Assembly (NCBI GenBank): GCA_045106555.1
Contig: JBGCET010000033.1
Coordinates: forward strand, 16,357-80,356
Direction: 5' to 3'
DNA: 64,000 bases
Source: JANQOZ01 sp045106555
GTDB taxonomy: Bacteria > Pseudomonadota > Gammaproteobacteria > Xanthomonadales > SZUA-38
Each line of letters opens with the position of its first letter. Positions within the stretch are counted from its first letter, which is position 1. The notes below the pieces were generated by a model, which was not told the origin of the DNA, made no database searches, and saw only the letters and a program-made list of their open reading frames with translations. This document shows, piece after piece, positions 32,863 through 42,050 of the stretch. Position numbers and translations under genes: made by a program.

Positions 32863-33981
32863 CTACAGTTCTTCGATGGTGACCTTGGCCGGCAGGAAGG
32901 CCTTTAGCTGGCCCAGCAAGTACTCATGGCCAACCGCCTGACAAGCGGTGCCAAAACCGGCTTTCTGCGTGCCGCAGGCCAGCAGTTTGGCCGCCGTTGC
33001 GGCCTGGAACAGGCCGGTCTGGGTGTACGGGCTGGTGCTTTGGATGACCACTTTGCGACTACCGCTGGAGCCCTGGCCGGTCACAATGTCGCAGCTCTTG
33101 TGGATCAGGGTTGATTCTCTGGGCGGCATGAACGGTTCAATTTGATCAACAATGCCATCAAGGGCCGCTTTGCGTTCCTTCTCCGGCAAAGAGCGCACAT
33201 TGGCTTCAAAATCCGCCTGCAGGGCAATCAGCCCCTCCATCAGGTCCCGATCGGTATTGCCGCTGAGCTGTCTCACCGAGTGAACCACGGGGTGATCTTT
33301 ATAGATCAGCGGCATGTTGCCACCGGCCCATGGGTGCATCAGCTGGGTTGTGGCAAAGCCGGGTACCGGAACGTCGTAGCCTTTGGCCGGAACCCAAGGC
33401 ACTAGTTCATTATTCTTCAGATACCGTGCGTCGTGGCTGAACAGACTGTAGATAGACTGGGTGGAGGCAAACGTCGGAACGAAGGTCCCCGCCGTCACAC
33501 ACTCCAGCACCTGCATGTCGCCCGGCTCGATGCACAGATGAATGGCGATATCGACGGGTGTATACATGTAGGCCGCGCAGGGCAGCATCGCCAGGCCGGC
33601 GTCAGCAAACCCCTGGCCAAATTTGTTCGCGATGGTTTCCACAAAGGCCGGCTCACCCGTGGTGTCGATGTAGTGAGCGCCAGCGGCCAGGGCCGCCTCA
33701 ACTACCGGCTCACCAAAGCGCTCAAACGGCCCCACGATGTTGCAAACCACCTTTACGCCGTCAAATAGTTTCGTGAGATCTTCAACGGTGTTGTCCACCT
33801 CCGCAACCTCGTAGTCGGCGGTCTCGATGCCGGGCACGTGATCCATCACTTCCTGAATACGTGCGGCATCTCGGCCGGCAGCAATAAAAGGAATGGCGTA
33901 CTGGCGCAAGAACTCGCACACCAAACGGCCGGTGTAGCCGCTGGCGCCGTACACAACAACTGGCTTCTTGGAATTGCTCAT
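32863..33981 (-). CDS. Saccharopine dehydrogenase-like / trans-acting enoyl reductase-like oxidoreductase
   Basis: A 372-residue Rossmann-fold protein. The start VVVYGASGYTGRLVCEFLRQ is a dinucleotide-binding motif of the saccharopine dehydrogenase/enoyl reductase group, and CNIVGPFERFGEPVVEAALAAGAHYIDTTGE is the family core. It probably is an NAD(P)-dependent reductase; the substrate is unknown. First gene of the minus-strand operon that continues with the acyl-CoA synthetase. An AraC regulator gene lies 131 nt upstream on the same strand. Confidence 0.82.
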   Translation of the reverse strand: MSNSKKPVVVYGASGYTGRLVCEFLRQYAIPFIAAGRDAARIQEVMDHVPGIETADYEVAEVDNTVEDLTKLFDGVKVVCNIVGPFERFGEPVVEAALAAGAHYIDTTGEPAFVETIANKFGQGFADAGLAMLPCAAYMYTPVDIAIHLCIEPGDMQVLECVTAGTFVPTFASTQSIYSLFSHDARYLKNNELVPWVPAKGYDVPVPGFATTQLMHPWAGGNMPLIYKDHPVVHSVRQLSGNTDRDLMEGLIALQADFEANVRSLPEKERKAALDGIVDQIEPFMPPRESTLIHKSCDIVTGQGSSGSRKVVIQSTSPYTQTGLFQAATAAKLLACGTQKAGFGTACQAVGHEYLLGQLKAFLPAKVTIEEL

Positions 33982-34112
33982 GGCGTTCCCCTTGATGGAT
34001 TAGGCAGAAAATCATGGTGGCAGACCTACGCCCTGCTGGCGGGTCAATTAAGACCTGATCGACCATCCGATCGGGTAAGGATCTACGCTAAGGCTCTACA
34101 GAGCTCGGATCG

Positions 34113-35144
34113 CTACTCGCCGACCTCGCGATACTCGGTGGGTGATGTGCCGGTCCAGCGTTTGAAGGCACGTGAGAAGTTGCTGCTATCGGTAAACCCC
34201 AGCAGAAATGCCGCCTCCGAAATAGAGATGCCGCTTTTTCCCAGGTAGTGCCTGGCCAGCTCAGAGCGGGTTTCATCCAGCACTTCCTGGTAGGACGTGC
34301 CGTCAGCCTTCAGCTTTTTCTGGAATGCGCTTTCGCTCATGTTGAGTGAATGAGCCACCTTTTCCCGACTGCACTCACCAGCCGGCAGGTATTCAATAAG
34401 GCGTGCATATACCCGCGCCCGTAGATCATGCTTCTTCAAGCTGGCAAGGATAGCGACCGCCAGCTGATCGTTGTGAAACGCCAAGCTCGCGTTTGATCCG
34501 GTCAGCGGCGCATCAAGGTCCGAGGTGTTGACGTGTATGGCCGTTTTGTCAGCGCCAAACTGGATATTGGGACCGAAGTGTTCTTGATACCTGGCGTGTA
34601 AATCGTCGGGTGGGTTCGACGAAAGCTCCACCAGCCTGGGGGAAAAATCCGGCTGATAAACCAGACGTATGAAGCGAATCACCACTGCAGCGAACGCGTC
34701 AGCATGAACGCCCTGGGTGACATCGCTATAGCTAACCAGAGGCTCCTCGGCAAAATACCCCCCGTAGTCGGTGTCGACGAATCGGCCCCGTTCCAGAGTA
34801 GAAACAATATCGAAAAAACGCTCGAATCGGCGAAACAGATTTCGAAGCGTGCTGCTGCACAGCATGGCAACACCCAGCGCCTCGTAGGCCGTAGGATTCA
34901 TGTGATCGACAATGCTAAGACCGATGCCGGGGTCCCCTGTGCGCTCAACTACCAGTCGAAACAGGCGGTCTGCCGATTCAAACGGCACCCGCTTTTCGGT
35001 GTTTTCGTATTCGTTGGGCTCGATGCCCGCTTCCCGTAAAAGCTGATCGGCATCAATCCCCATCGCGGTGAGCGCACCGCGAATAATGGCAGTGTTGCGA
35101 TAAGAACTGGTGGCCTGCCCCTTGGGGTTTGGAACCTCGGTCAT
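34113..35144 (-). CDS. AraC-family transcriptional regulator
   Basis: A 343-residue regulator. The C-terminal AraC-type double helix-turn-helix includes SREKVAHSLNMSESAFQKKLKADG and ISEAAFLLGFTDSSNFSRAFKRWTGTSP (conserved GFxDxSNFSRAFKRxxGxSP). The N-terminal 200 residues resemble the Arabinose_bd type (AYEALGVAMLCSSTLRNLFRRFERF). It is likely the local activator of the following operon or of the genes 35206-36819. No ligand can be assigned. Confidence 0.92.
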   Translation of the reverse strand: MTEVPNPKGQATSSYRNTAIIRGALTAMGIDADQLLREAGIEPNEYENTEKRVPFESADRLFRLVVERTGDPGIGLSIVDHMNPTAYEALGVAMLCSSTLRNLFRRFERFFDIVSTLERGRFVDTDYGGYFAEEPLVSYSDVTQGVHADAFAAVVIRFIRLVYQPDFSPRLVELSSNPPDDLHARYQEHFGPNIQFGADKTAIHVNTSDLDAPLTGSNASLAFHNDQLAVAILASLKKHDLRARVYARLIEYLPAGECSREKVAHSLNMSESAFQKKLKADGTSYQEVLDETRSELARHYLGKSGISISEAAFLLGFTDSSNFSRAFKRWTGTSPTEYREVGE

Positions 35145-35205
35145 ACCGAAATTTTACTGCGAAAGCAGGCCGCTACGCTACATGACGAGCGCGGCCGTAA
35201 AGTGG

Positions 35206-36054
35206 TCACGTTCCCGTCTTCTGAACCTTAGACGGGGTGAACGCGGGTTGCGGCAGCGGCAGCGTGTAGATGTCTTTGTCCACGAAGTAGTCTTCTTTGC
35301 CCATAACAAAGTAGCCGGTATCCATATCGCAAAACGCTTCAATATCCGCAATGTAATAGGGAAACAACTCTGTTCTTCGGGGACTTTGGGCGGCTTTTTC
35401 CACTTCGGCCGGGCAGGTCCAGATTTCCGCATGGCCAAAATAGTTTGGGGCTTTCTTCATCCCCCGCGCTTTACGCATGGCATCAGCAACCGCGTTATCC
35501 ACGGCATGCACCTGAAAATAGCGCATGTTCGGTGAATGCTCAGAAAAATCGTGAGTTAGCCCGCCATGAATGGCGATCCAGTGACGCTGAAGTTCCGGCA
35601 GTTCAAGACCTTCGAGTCCCCGAGGAAAATAGATCCCGCGCAGCAGGTCGCTCTGCTCCGAGGCCACCAGCTTGCCGCGAGGATTAATTACGGCGTGGTC
35701 GGTACCGAAGGACAACATGGATCGCTGATGATCAATAAACTGGCCTTCATCTTCCAGGATTGCGCTCCAGGCCTCTCGGCCCTCGCTTGTGGCCAGCGCA
35801 TCTTCCAGAACAGCAATCTCCGCCCAGCAGGCCACCGCGACACCGTCATAAGGTTCACCGACAACGCGGTAGCCCTCCTTGTAGCCGGCTGAAATCGGAT
35901 GATCCGGCAGGTCCGCCACCTGGACGTAACGTCGCACCCCCAGCAGGTCAGCAAATTTAGCCCAAAGCGGCCCGTGGGAGTCTTTCCAGTATTGTTGGAA
36001 GTCATCCACCGACATACCGGGTTTTCTGCGCACGTAGTAATTCAGTTTGATCAT
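35206..36054 (-). CDS. EthD-domain protein with two tandem domains
   Basis: A 282-residue protein with two ferredoxin-like dimeric barrel (EthD) units. The first begins MIKLNYYVRRKPGMSVDDFQQYWKDSHGPLW and the second includes LPELQRHWIAIHGGLTHDF, both with the W-x-x-x-HG pattern of the family. EthD proteins assist oxidative degradation enzymes or act as small decarboxylases/monooxygenases; this one has no clear cofactor site. It is 27 nt downstream of the SDR gene, suggesting cotranscription. Confidence 0.8.
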   Translation of the reverse strand: MIKLNYYVRRKPGMSVDDFQQYWKDSHGPLWAKFADLLGVRRYVQVADLPDHPISAGYKEGYRVVGEPYDGVAVACWAEIAVLEDALATSEGREAWSAILEDEGQFIDHQRSMLSFGTDHAVINPRGKLVASEQSDLLRGIYFPRGLEGLELPELQRHWIAIHGGLTHDFSEHSPNMRYFQVHAVDNAVADAMRKARGMKKAPNYFGHAEIWTCPAEVEKAAQSPRRTELFPYYIADIEAFCDMDTGYFVMGKEDYFVDKDIYTLPLPQPAFTPSKVQKTGT

Positions 36055-36081
36055 CGTGTTGTCTGCTTGAACGGTCTGAAG

Positions 36082-36819
36082 TTAATAGAGAACAAATCCG
36101 CCATCGACGGGAATACAGGCGCCGTTAACGAAACCACCTCCCTGCGAACACAGCGACTCCACCATGGCCGCAATATCATCGGGAGTGCCTGTTCGGCCCA
36201 TGGGCGTTCGTTCCAAAAAGAAGTCGACCGGCTGATCGGACACCAGCGGCGTTTCGATAAACCCCGGACAAATGGCATTGCAGCGAACACCCTCGGGGCC
36301 GTGGTTGGCAGCTGCCTGCTTTGTCAGTCCAATGACGCCGTGCTTAGCCGCCGTGTATTCCAAGCTGGAGCCTGGAACCGGCTTTAATCCCATCACTGAA
36401 GAAGTGTTAATCACAACGCCACCACCGCCGTCTCGGATCGCCGGAATCTGGTAGCGCATACCGTAAAAAACGCCGTTGAGGTTCACGTCGATAACCCGCT
36501 TCCAGCTGTCAATTTCCAGTTCATCGATAGGCACCTGCTGCCCCCCAACGCCAGCGTTATTAAAGGCAAAGTCCAGACGCCCAAATTTCGACAGTGCCAG
36601 TTCCACCAGAGCCTTGCCGTAAGTGGGGTCTGCGACATTGCCGCAGAGGGCAGTTGCACCTTCATTGCCCAGAGATTGTGCTACCTCGGTGACGGAAGCC
36701 AGCAGATCACCCAAAACAACATGGGCGCCATTGGCCGCAAACATCTTTGCGGTGGCGGCCCCAATGCCTTGAGCGGCACCGGTAATCAAAGCAACTTTTC
36801 CTTCAAACAACTTCGTCAT
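36082..36819 (-). CDS. Short-chain dehydrogenase/reductase (SDR)
   Basis: A 245-residue classical SDR: nucleotide-binding ALITGAAQGIGAATAK (TGxxxGxG), NNAGVGG, a catalytic Ser in INTSSVMG, and YTAAKHG (Tyr-x-x-x-Lys). The ATG at 36819 has a near-perfect GGAGGA site just upstream, so I chose it over 36837. The enzyme interconverts an alcohol and a ketone with NAD(P). It is divergent from the FAD oxidoreductase operon. Confidence 0.93.
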   Translation of the reverse strand: MTKLFEGKVALITGAAQGIGAATAKMFAANGAHVVLGDLLASVTEVAQSLGNEGATALCGNVADPTYGKALVELALSKFGRLDFAFNNAGVGGQQVPIDELEIDSWKRVIDVNLNGVFYGMRYQIPAIRDGGGGVVINTSSVMGLKPVPGSSLEYTAAKHGVIGLTKQAAANHGPEGVRCNAICPGFIETPLVSDQPVDFFLERTPMGRTGTPDDIAAMVESLCSQGGGFVNGACIPVDGGFVLY

Positions 36820-36875
36820 GGGTTCCTCCAATGACATGAAGATACGCCGAACATCGGCCAGGCTTGTGTCATTGC

Positions 36876-36892
36876 CGACAAACCCATTGTCG
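36876..36892. promoter_or_regulatory. Candidate operator between SDR and FAD oxidoreductase genes
   Basis: A perfect inverted repeat CGACAA-N5-TTGTCG (17 bp) lies in the 146-nt region between the divergent genes. Its compact palindromic form suits a dimeric repressor site. The regulator is not identified. Confidence 0.4.
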
Positions 36893-36965
36893 ATTCGCGC
36901 ATTTCAGTCAAACACCCCGGCTGCACTGGCAAAGACGCTGTTATGGTCAGCATCCGAGCACGCCC

Positions 36966-38297
36966 ATGACATTTTTATTCCATAACAAATCGCCAATCAC
37001 CTTTCAGGACGAGCTTCCCGAACGGGCCGACGTGGTGATTATTGGTGGCGGCGTCATCGGCATCTGCACTGCCTGGTTTTTGGTGGAGCGGGGCCTGTCA
37101 GTGTTCGTTTGCGACAAAGGGCGCGTTGCCGGCGAACAGTCCAGCCGCAACTGGGGCTGGATTCGAGTGACCGGGCGCGACCCCGATGAAGTGCCCATCG
37201 CTATCGATAGTATCCGCCGCTGGGAAGAAATTTCAGCGCAGTTGGAATGCGACATCGGGTTTCGTCGTGAAGGGGTGCTTGCCCTGGCAGAAACTGATGA
37301 AGAAATGTCAGGATTTGAGACTTGGGCCCAATTGGCCAGCGAACAAGGTCTGCAAACCGACCTGTTCAGCGCAGAGAACATTAGTCGCCATATTGACGTT
37401 CCAACGGCCAACTGGAAAGGCGGCATGGTCACCACCAGCGACGCCCGGGCCGAGCCGTTCATCGCGGTGACCGCTATGGCTAAAGGCCTGCAGGCCAAAG
37501 GCGGCCTGATTCGAGAGCAATGTGCGGCAAGGTCGGTGGAAACAACGGGCGGAAAGGTGTCCGCTGTGGTTACTGAAGACGGAGCAGTAGCCACTGACAG
37601 GGTGCTCTGTGCCGGGGGCGTGTGGTCAAAGCTGTTTCTATCGAATCTAGGCATCGCCCTGCCCCAGCTTGCTGTCAAAGGCACCGTGGTTCGCACTCAG
37701 CCTGGGCCGGAAATATTCGGCGGAGCTGCCGCCCTTGGAGATATTTTTGTTCGGCGCCGCCAGGACAGCGGGTATACCGTCGCCAGCGGCTTAACCGAAC
37801 ACACTATCGGGGCCGACAGTGTGCGCTTTGCACCAAAGTTCATTCCATCCCTGGCCAGCACCAGCGATATTGCTTTTCGGCTTGGGCGCGACGGCACCCA
37901 ACAGGGAATCATGAAAAATCGCTGGAAGGCCGACGAGACCTCGCCCTTCGAACAGTGCCGAGTCCTGAACCCTGCACCGTCGACGTCCGGGCTCAAGAAA
38001 ATTCAATCCAATCTTCAGCAACGCGCACCCGCCATATCTAATTTGGCGCACGTCCAGTCCTGGGCCGGCATGATCGACGCTACACCCGATGTGGTGCCGG
38101 TGATGGATCGCATTGACGCCCTGCCCGGCCTGTTCCTTGCAATAGGCTTCAGCGGCCATGGCTTTGGCATCGGCCCCGGCGCTGGCCGCGTCATGGCCCA
38201 GCTCATAACCGGCGAAAGCCCCCCTTTTGATTTACAGCGGTTTCGCTACACAAGATTTTTTGACGGGTCGAAGATACGTCCCGGCCCCGCCATCTAA
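36966..38297 (+). CDS. FAD-dependent oxidoreductase, DAO/glycine oxidase-like (copy A)
   Basis: A 443-residue FAD enzyme. After FQDELPERADVVIIGGGVIG it has VAGEQSSRNWGWIRVTGRDP, and near the C-terminus AIGFSGHGFGIGPGAGRV. The N-terminal SPITFQDELP block and these motifs are shared with the protein at 42051-43385, so the two are paralogues. The ATG at 36966 begins the conserved part; the open frame upstream (36864) has no family match. Enzymes of this group oxidise D-amino acids, sarcosine or other secondary amines. It heads an operon with the GcvT-family gene. Confidence 0.88.
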   Translation: MTFLFHNKSPITFQDELPERADVVIIGGGVIGICTAWFLVERGLSVFVCDKGRVAGEQSSRNWGWIRVTGRDPDEVPIAIDSIRRWEEISAQLECDIGFRREGVLALAETDEEMSGFETWAQLASEQGLQTDLFSAENISRHIDVPTANWKGGMVTTSDARAEPFIAVTAMAKGLQAKGGLIREQCAARSVETTGGKVSAVVTEDGAVATDRVLCAGGVWSKLFLSNLGIALPQLAVKGTVVRTQPGPEIFGGAAALGDIFVRRRQDSGYTVASGLTEHTIGADSVRFAPKFIPSLASTSDIAFRLGRDGTQQGIMKNRWKADETSPFEQCRVLNPAPSTSGLKKIQSNLQQRAPAISNLAHVQSWAGMIDATPDVVPVMDRIDALPGLFLAIGFSGHGFGIGPGAGRVMAQLITGESPPFDLQRFRYTRFFDGSKIRPGPAI

Positions 38298-38313
38298 AAA
38301 GTTAGGACAGTGA

Positions 38314-40092
38314 ATGCTCATTCAAAAAAACGGCGCTAAACAGCAGAAGGACTCAGCCACTACTCGATCCACTATGGTGTCTGCGCCCGCGTCTGCCGGC
38401 GGGCACACATCAGGGGTAGTCAACCAATGGCCCGTGGTTACACGCTTCGATGGCGAGAATCCCGGTGCTGGCGTTTGCCTAGCGGACATGTCGCACTGCC
38501 TGAACGCCATGATCTCTGGCACAGCGCTAACAAAACTGAGAGAAACGAAGCCAGCCAATACCTGTCTCGCTCATGAAGGGCTTCTGATCGGAATACTGTC
38601 AGACGAGCAGGCGCTGGCAGTGGACGTTGGCGGCGAACGCTCGAATTGGCCTGCTGAAGATTACGTCGATATGACAGACGGTACCGCGGTGTTCGCTATG
38701 TGGGGTCACCAGGCGACAGCAGTCGTGGCAGCGATGTTCTCCGACGATGTGGTGAGAGCGGACCTCGCCAGCGCAGCGTTTACGCCCGCAATGTCTTCAG
38801 GTGTTCCCATCAACGTATTCCGCTTGGCCAAACAAACCCCAGGGTTTCTCCTAACCTGCGATCGCAGTCTTGCGCAAAACCTGTTCGACCGATTTCTCAA
38901 GGTCTCTGACACCCTTGTCGGGGTAGAGGCATGTTCCCGTTGGCTGATGTCCGAGGACACGCCGGCTCCGGTGAACCGCACCCCCGTCCATCAGCTACAG
39001 GTTGATGCCGGAGGCATTGGGGCGGTCTTCGGGAGTTGGGAACGCATTGTTCATTTTGGCGACCCGGAAGGTGAAGCCCATGCCGCTCACGAACACGGCA
39101 TAATTATGGACAGCTCCAGTTTGGGCAAATTCATGATATCGGGGCCCGACGCATCCAAAGTCATCGCCCGTGTCACCACCAAAAACGTCGACACGCTTAA
39201 GCCGGGGAAAATTGCCTACTACGTGTCCTGTGATGAATCCGGACACATGCTGGATGATGGCACGGTAATTCGCAGATCCCAGTATGAGTATTACCTCAGC
39301 ACCGGAACCTTGCGCTCGGCAGCATTCGAATCGTGGTGCAAGCAGTGGTGCGCAAATGAGAACTGGGACTATTCCCTGGCCAACCTGTCACAAAATTATG
39401 CGGCGTTCAGCATCGCAGGCCCCCATTCCCGGGAAATACTCAATCAACTGACTGACGCGGACGTCAGCGCCCAAGCGTTTCCCTTTATGAATGGTATCGA
39501 TGCCATGGTGGCGGGTGTGCCATGTCAGGTGTTGCGCATCGGCTTCCTGGGTGAACTGGGCTACGAATTCCATGTGCCCGCGGCCCAGGCCAACCACCTT
39601 TGGCGGGCGCTGGAAAAGGCAGGCCAGCCCTTTGGGATTCAAAAAACCGCCATATTGGGCATGTCCCATTTGCGCTTGGAAAAAGGCCATATCCTCCCTG
39701 GCCACGATACCGATGCTAAAACCACCTTGTTCGAAGCCGGCTTAGGGTTTGCCTGGGACCGCAAAAACCGTGGCTTTGTGGGTGAAGCGGCACTTAAGCA
39801 GCTGGAACAGGAAACGCCGAAACGTCGACTGGTGCGTTTCAGCGTGGATGGCCGCTCACCGATTACGCCAGCCTGCAAACTGGTTGTCGGAGATCGCACC
39901 GTGGGTTCAATGCCATCGGTACACTTCAGCCGAGCACTCAACAAGACTATTGGCATTAGCCTCGCGGAGCAGTGTGATGGCCTTGTTACCGATGGCGAAG
40001 TCAGCATAAAAACCGACGAGGGTCTGGTGGCTGCCCATGTCATCAAAGGGCATGCCTTTTTCGACGCGGCCGGCAAACGAATGAAAACATGA
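38314..40092 (+). CDS. Aminomethyltransferase (GcvT) family protein with possible SoxG-like N-terminus
   Basis: A 592-residue protein. The C-terminal part (about 230-592) is a GcvT/sarcosine-oxidase-alpha folate-binding fold: GIIMDSSSLGKFMISGPDA, IGFLGELGYEFHVPA, LEKGHILPGHDTDAKTTLFEAGLGF and FVGEAAL. The N-terminal 220 residues include GFLLTCDRSLAQNLFDRFL, which resembles the sarcosine oxidase gamma subunit (SoxG); this resemblance is weaker. GcvT-type domains accept one-carbon units from demethylated amines onto tetrahydrofolate. With FAD oxidoreductases on both sides, it may form a split sarcosine-oxidase-like complex. AGGA lies before the ATG. Confidence 0.82.
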   Translation: MLIQKNGAKQQKDSATTRSTMVSAPASAGGHTSGVVNQWPVVTRFDGENPGAGVCLADMSHCLNAMISGTALTKLRETKPANTCLAHEGLLIGILSDEQALAVDVGGERSNWPAEDYVDMTDGTAVFAMWGHQATAVVAAMFSDDVVRADLASAAFTPAMSSGVPINVFRLAKQTPGFLLTCDRSLAQNLFDRFLKVSDTLVGVEACSRWLMSEDTPAPVNRTPVHQLQVDAGGIGAVFGSWERIVHFGDPEGEAHAAHEHGIIMDSSSLGKFMISGPDASKVIARVTTKNVDTLKPGKIAYYVSCDESGHMLDDGTVIRRSQYEYYLSTGTLRSAAFESWCKQWCANENWDYSLANLSQNYAAFSIAGPHSREILNQLTDADVSAQAFPFMNGIDAMVAGVPCQVLRIGFLGELGYEFHVPAAQANHLWRALEKAGQPFGIQKTAILGMSHLRLEKGHILPGHDTDAKTTLFEAGLGFAWDRKNRGFVGEAALKQLEQETPKRRLVRFSVDGRSPITPACKLVVGDRTVGSMPSVHFSRALNKTIGISLAEQCDGLVTDGEVSIKTDEGLVAAHVIKGHAFFDAAGKRMKT

Positions 40093-40130
40093 ATCTGTCA
40101 AACCAAACACTACGAGCCAAGGAATAAGTC

Positions 40131-41201
40131 ATGGGACACGAAAGCCGATATTTTGATGCCAGCGACGAAGCGAAGACTTTTGTCAGAGACAACCTGATGG
40201 TTGATAGCCTGACCTCCGCAGTGGATACAGGCTGGCCAAGGGAAGAGATGTTTGAGGAATATCACGAGCGGGCCGCTGATGCTGGCATCAACGTGACAGG
40301 GGTGACTCTAACCGGTGCATCGCAAACCAATTCCGATTTAATCGCCCAAGCCGTTAGAAATTTCCAGCACATATATGCGTCGAACAAGATGCAGGTGGTT
40401 CGCAGTGCCGCAGACATTCGCAGCGCCAACGAAAACGGCAAACAGGCGGTGTTTTTTAACTGCCAGGGTGCCGATTGTCTCGACAACAAACCCCATCTCT
40501 ATGTGCCATTGCTGCGTGGTCTCGGCGTTGGGACCTTGGCTCCGGCGTACAACGAGCGCGGAAGAGCGGGCGATGGCTGCCTGGTGGCTGCGGAGGAGGC
40601 GGGCGGAATTACCACCTACGGCAAACAGGTGATCGACGCCTTACACAAGTACGGCATTATTTTTGATCTGTCCCACGCGTCGGAGACCACCGCTCTCTCC
40701 GCCATTGAATACAGTCAGGAAACCCAACCGGATATTCCAGTGGTTTACACCCACTCAAACCCTCGCCGCGTTTACGACATGTTTCGCTCAATCAGTGACG
40801 AGGAAGCGAAAGCCTGCGCCGCCACGGGCGGTGTTGTGGGCATTGTGACCCTTCCGTGGTTCATTGATCACTACTTGACTCAGGAAACCACGCCGGAGCA
40901 CATTGTGCGGGCCATTGATATCACCGTGGACCTGATCGGCATCGATCACGTGGGCCTGGCCTCCGACGACACCTTCAGCTGGAAACCCATGTGGGACATG
41001 GCCATCGAGCATCCCGAGTGGTATCAGGATGACGGACAGACGGCCGAGGCCGCCAAAAGCCGCCCCTCAGGATCGGCAGAACCTGCCAAGATCAATCCCG
41101 CCGTGGTCGACCTCCTGTGGAAAAAGGGTTACGCCAACGAAGATATCGCAAAGATCATGGGTGGAAACTTCATGCGTGTTTACGAACAGGTCTGGGGCTG
41201 A
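40131..41201 (+). CDS. M19 (renal dipeptidase) family protein, copy 3
   Basis: A 356-residue M19-family barrel, more diverged than the two other copies. Kept metal-site residues are FDLSHASET, VYTHSNPR and VGLASDDTF. The N-terminal H-x-D is missing (DSLTS) and the bridging Glu is Gln (FNCQGADC). The same C-terminal motif GYANEDIAKIMGGNFMRVYE is present. An AAGGAATA site precedes the ATG. It lies in the plus-strand operon between the GcvT-family gene and a racemase-like gene, pointing to the same pathway. Confidence 0.87.
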   Translation: MGHESRYFDASDEAKTFVRDNLMVDSLTSAVDTGWPREEMFEEYHERAADAGINVTGVTLTGASQTNSDLIAQAVRNFQHIYASNKMQVVRSAADIRSANENGKQAVFFNCQGADCLDNKPHLYVPLLRGLGVGTLAPAYNERGRAGDGCLVAAEEAGGITTYGKQVIDALHKYGIIFDLSHASETTALSAIEYSQETQPDIPVVYTHSNPRRVYDMFRSISDEEAKACAATGGVVGIVTLPWFIDHYLTQETTPEHIVRAIDITVDLIGIDHVGLASDDTFSWKPMWDMAIEHPEWYQDDGQTAEAAKSRPSGSAEPAKINPAVVDLLWKKGYANEDIAKIMGGNFMRVYEQVWG

Positions 41202-41218
41202 ACCACCTTGCCAACACC

Positions 41219-42040
41219 ATGACAAAACTTGATCAAAGTGGCCCAGTTCGTCGCTCAAGAATTGATCTTGACCCGACCACCAATGAAACCATTACTCGGG
41301 AGTTAGTCGGCGACGAACGTGCGTTGTATTACTACGGGGAAAATGTCGGCTTGCTAACCTTTCAGATGTGGTTTCCTTCAATCACACTGCCTGGGCACCA
41401 GGCCGACATGAGAACCTATGACTTTCCGGTACGGCTCAAATTTGTCCCCGAACCGTTTGATGCCGCCCCATTTCACGAAAGTTCCGAGGAGCGCCGAGGT
41501 TGGAACGTACCGGCATGGCAAAGAGCAGCGCTGGAGCTTCAGGAACAGGGCGTTAGAGCCATTGTTGGCGGCTGCGGCTTAACCGGCAACATCCAGTCAG
41601 CCATTCAGTCGGTACTCGAAATCCCCTTTTACTCATCGACCATGATGTTTGTACCGGAATTATTTCGTGCGATGCCGGACGGAAAGAAACTCGCTGTACT
41701 CACAGTAGGAGAAGGTTTTCTTCGAGGCCACAACGAGGCGCTGTTCCGCGAATGCGGTATTGATCCAAACTGGCCCATTGTCTATCAAGGCATGTACGAG
41801 TCCGACCAGGTGGAAAAGTGGTTGGTGATGGATAATATCCACTTCGACCCGGCCTTGGTGGAAGAGTCTATGGTGACTGTCGCGTCCCAAATGATGGACG
41901 AACACCCGGATATCGGACAATTTGTTTTCGAATGCACATCAATGCCCCCGTTCACTGAAGCTGTGCGACGGGCCACCGGTGTTCGGGTGTTTGATCCGGT
42001 CGACATGGTCAAACGCGTCAATGCCATGGTTGATTCATGA
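41219..42040 (+). CDS. Asp/Glu/hydantoin racemase-superfamily protein
   Basis: A 273-residue protein with the two cysteines of the Asp/Glu racemase superfamily: VGGCGLTGNIQ (about residue 120) and VFECTSMPPF (about residue 240). Between them lies LAVLTVGEGFLRGHNEAL, the family's interdomain stretch. Such enzymes racemise amino acids or isomerise/decarboxylate small acids without cofactor. The ATG at 41219 is close after the M19 stop; the frame is open from 41117 but overlaps that gene. Inclusion next to D-amino-acid-type oxidases suggests a racemase step. Confidence 0.78.
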   Translation: MTKLDQSGPVRRSRIDLDPTTNETITRELVGDERALYYYGENVGLLTFQMWFPSITLPGHQADMRTYDFPVRLKFVPEPFDAAPFHESSEERRGWNVPAWQRAALELQEQGVRAIVGGCGLTGNIQSAIQSVLEIPFYSSTMMFVPELFRAMPDGKKLAVLTVGEGFLRGHNEALFRECGIDPNWPIVYQGMYESDQVEKWLVMDNIHFDPALVEESMVTVASQMMDEHPDIGQFVFECTSMPPFTEAVRRATGVRVFDPVDMVKRVNAMVDS

Positions 42041-42050
42041 AGCCCACCCA

